From positions 1 through 18,310 of the forward strand of contig MU623675.1 in assembly GCA_025201765.1 (NCBI GenBank): DNA of 18,310 nt, given 5' to 3'. Below, in pieces: positions 18,135-18,310 of this stretch. The translations under genes and the position numbers were made by a program. This DNA comes from Daldinia sp. FL1419. Lineage: Eukaryota; Ascomycota; Sordariomycetes; Xylariales; Hypoxylaceae. Below the pieces are notes generated by a model that was given only the letters and a program-made list of their open reading frames with translations, had not been told where the DNA came from and searched no databases. Position 1 is the stretch's first letter. Every line of letters starts with the position of its first letter.

Positions 18135-18147
18135 CGGACGAAGTCCG
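18135..18147 (+). repeat. Hairpin motif, isolated copy 2
   Basis: CGGAC (18135-18139) pairs with GTCCG (18143-18147) around GAA, a 5-bp stem and the most perfect example in the window together with 5100-5110. Confidence 0.85.
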
Positions 18148-18177
18148 GGTATCAAATAAGTGTAATTTAGTTAAATT

Positions 18178-18301
18178 ATTTTTAATAGATTTAATAAATT
18201 TAATAAATTTAATAGATTTAATAAATTTAATAGATTTAATAGATTTAATAGATTTAATAGATTTAATAGATTTAATAGATTTAATAGATTTAATTTGATT
18301 T
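18178..18301 (+). repeat. 9-bp minisatellite (AGATTTAAT)n
   Basis: About 13 head-to-tail units of AGATTTAAT, with AAATTTAAT variants in the first half and nearly uniform units from 18231 on. Confidence 0.85.
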
Positions 18302-18310
18302 AAATAACTT

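Larger units (their letters stand above)
18087..18175 (+). repeat. Tandem pair carrying the GGACGAAGTCC hairpin
   Basis: Two units of about 45 bp. The first is CCAGGACGAAGCCGGTAGCC then AAAAGTGTAATTTAATT. The second is GCGGACGAAGTCCGGGTATC then AAATAAGTGTAATTTAGTT. They lie outside E1 and E2 and lack the arm sequences. Confidence 0.75.

Noticed and set aside
1..18310. Mitochondrial origin
   Set aside because: AT richness and hairpins would fit, but no mitochondrial gene, tRNA or rRNA is seen. RIP-like directional transitions and transposon structures point to nuclear DNA.

Overview
No protein-coding or RNA gene can be supported in this window. It is an A+T-rich, repeat-packed tract of the kind found in gene-poor compartments of filamentous ascomycete (Pezizomycotina) nuclear genomes. 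Differences between repeat copies are overwhelmingly C/T and G/A transitions, often CpA to TpA, which is the signature of repeat-induced point mutation (RIP). The fungal assignment is an inference from this mutation style. No gene is present to confirm it.

Layout. (1) About 7-7036 is a composite fold-back-like element, E1. It has 75-78 bp termini, a homopolymer block just inside each end, and inverted arms built of roughly 145-bp tandem subrepeats rich in palindromes. An ~11-bp minisatellite lies at the inner end of each arm. The left arm is interrupted by a 576-bp MITE (1710-2285) with 14-bp perfect inverted repeats and a TTA duplication. Between the arms lies a second tandem repeat, array B1 (2586-4735), with ~280-320 bp units. 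(2) 7037-8836 is decayed AT-rich DNA. (3) 8837-12752 is a second, more decayed member of the same family, E2. Its termini are near perfect, its left arm is short, its right arm is long, and its centre is a different, C-depleted AT-rich spacer. (4) 12936-13283 is a small island that has kept CpG and palindromes. (5) 13284-15950 is array B2, a paralogue of B1 in the same orientation. (6) 15951-18086 is decayed AT-rich DNA. (7) 18087-18301 holds a duplicated hairpin motif and a 9-bp minisatellite.

Threads across the window. A short hairpin, GGACGAAGTCC, recurs ten times: at the inner and outer borders of every arm, and twice in isolation near 18.1 kb. Subrepeat units in the arms each carry a PstI-type hairpin (CTGCAGG/CCTGCAG) followed by a second hairpin (CAGGAGCT/AGCTCCTG). 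Some units differ by what looks like an inserted TTAGGG. RIP-like change is strand-polarised: blocks almost without C alternate with blocks almost without G, and arrays B1 and B2 are mutated on opposite strands. The relative age suggested by decay is: MITE youngest, E1 intermediate, E2 and the spacers oldest.
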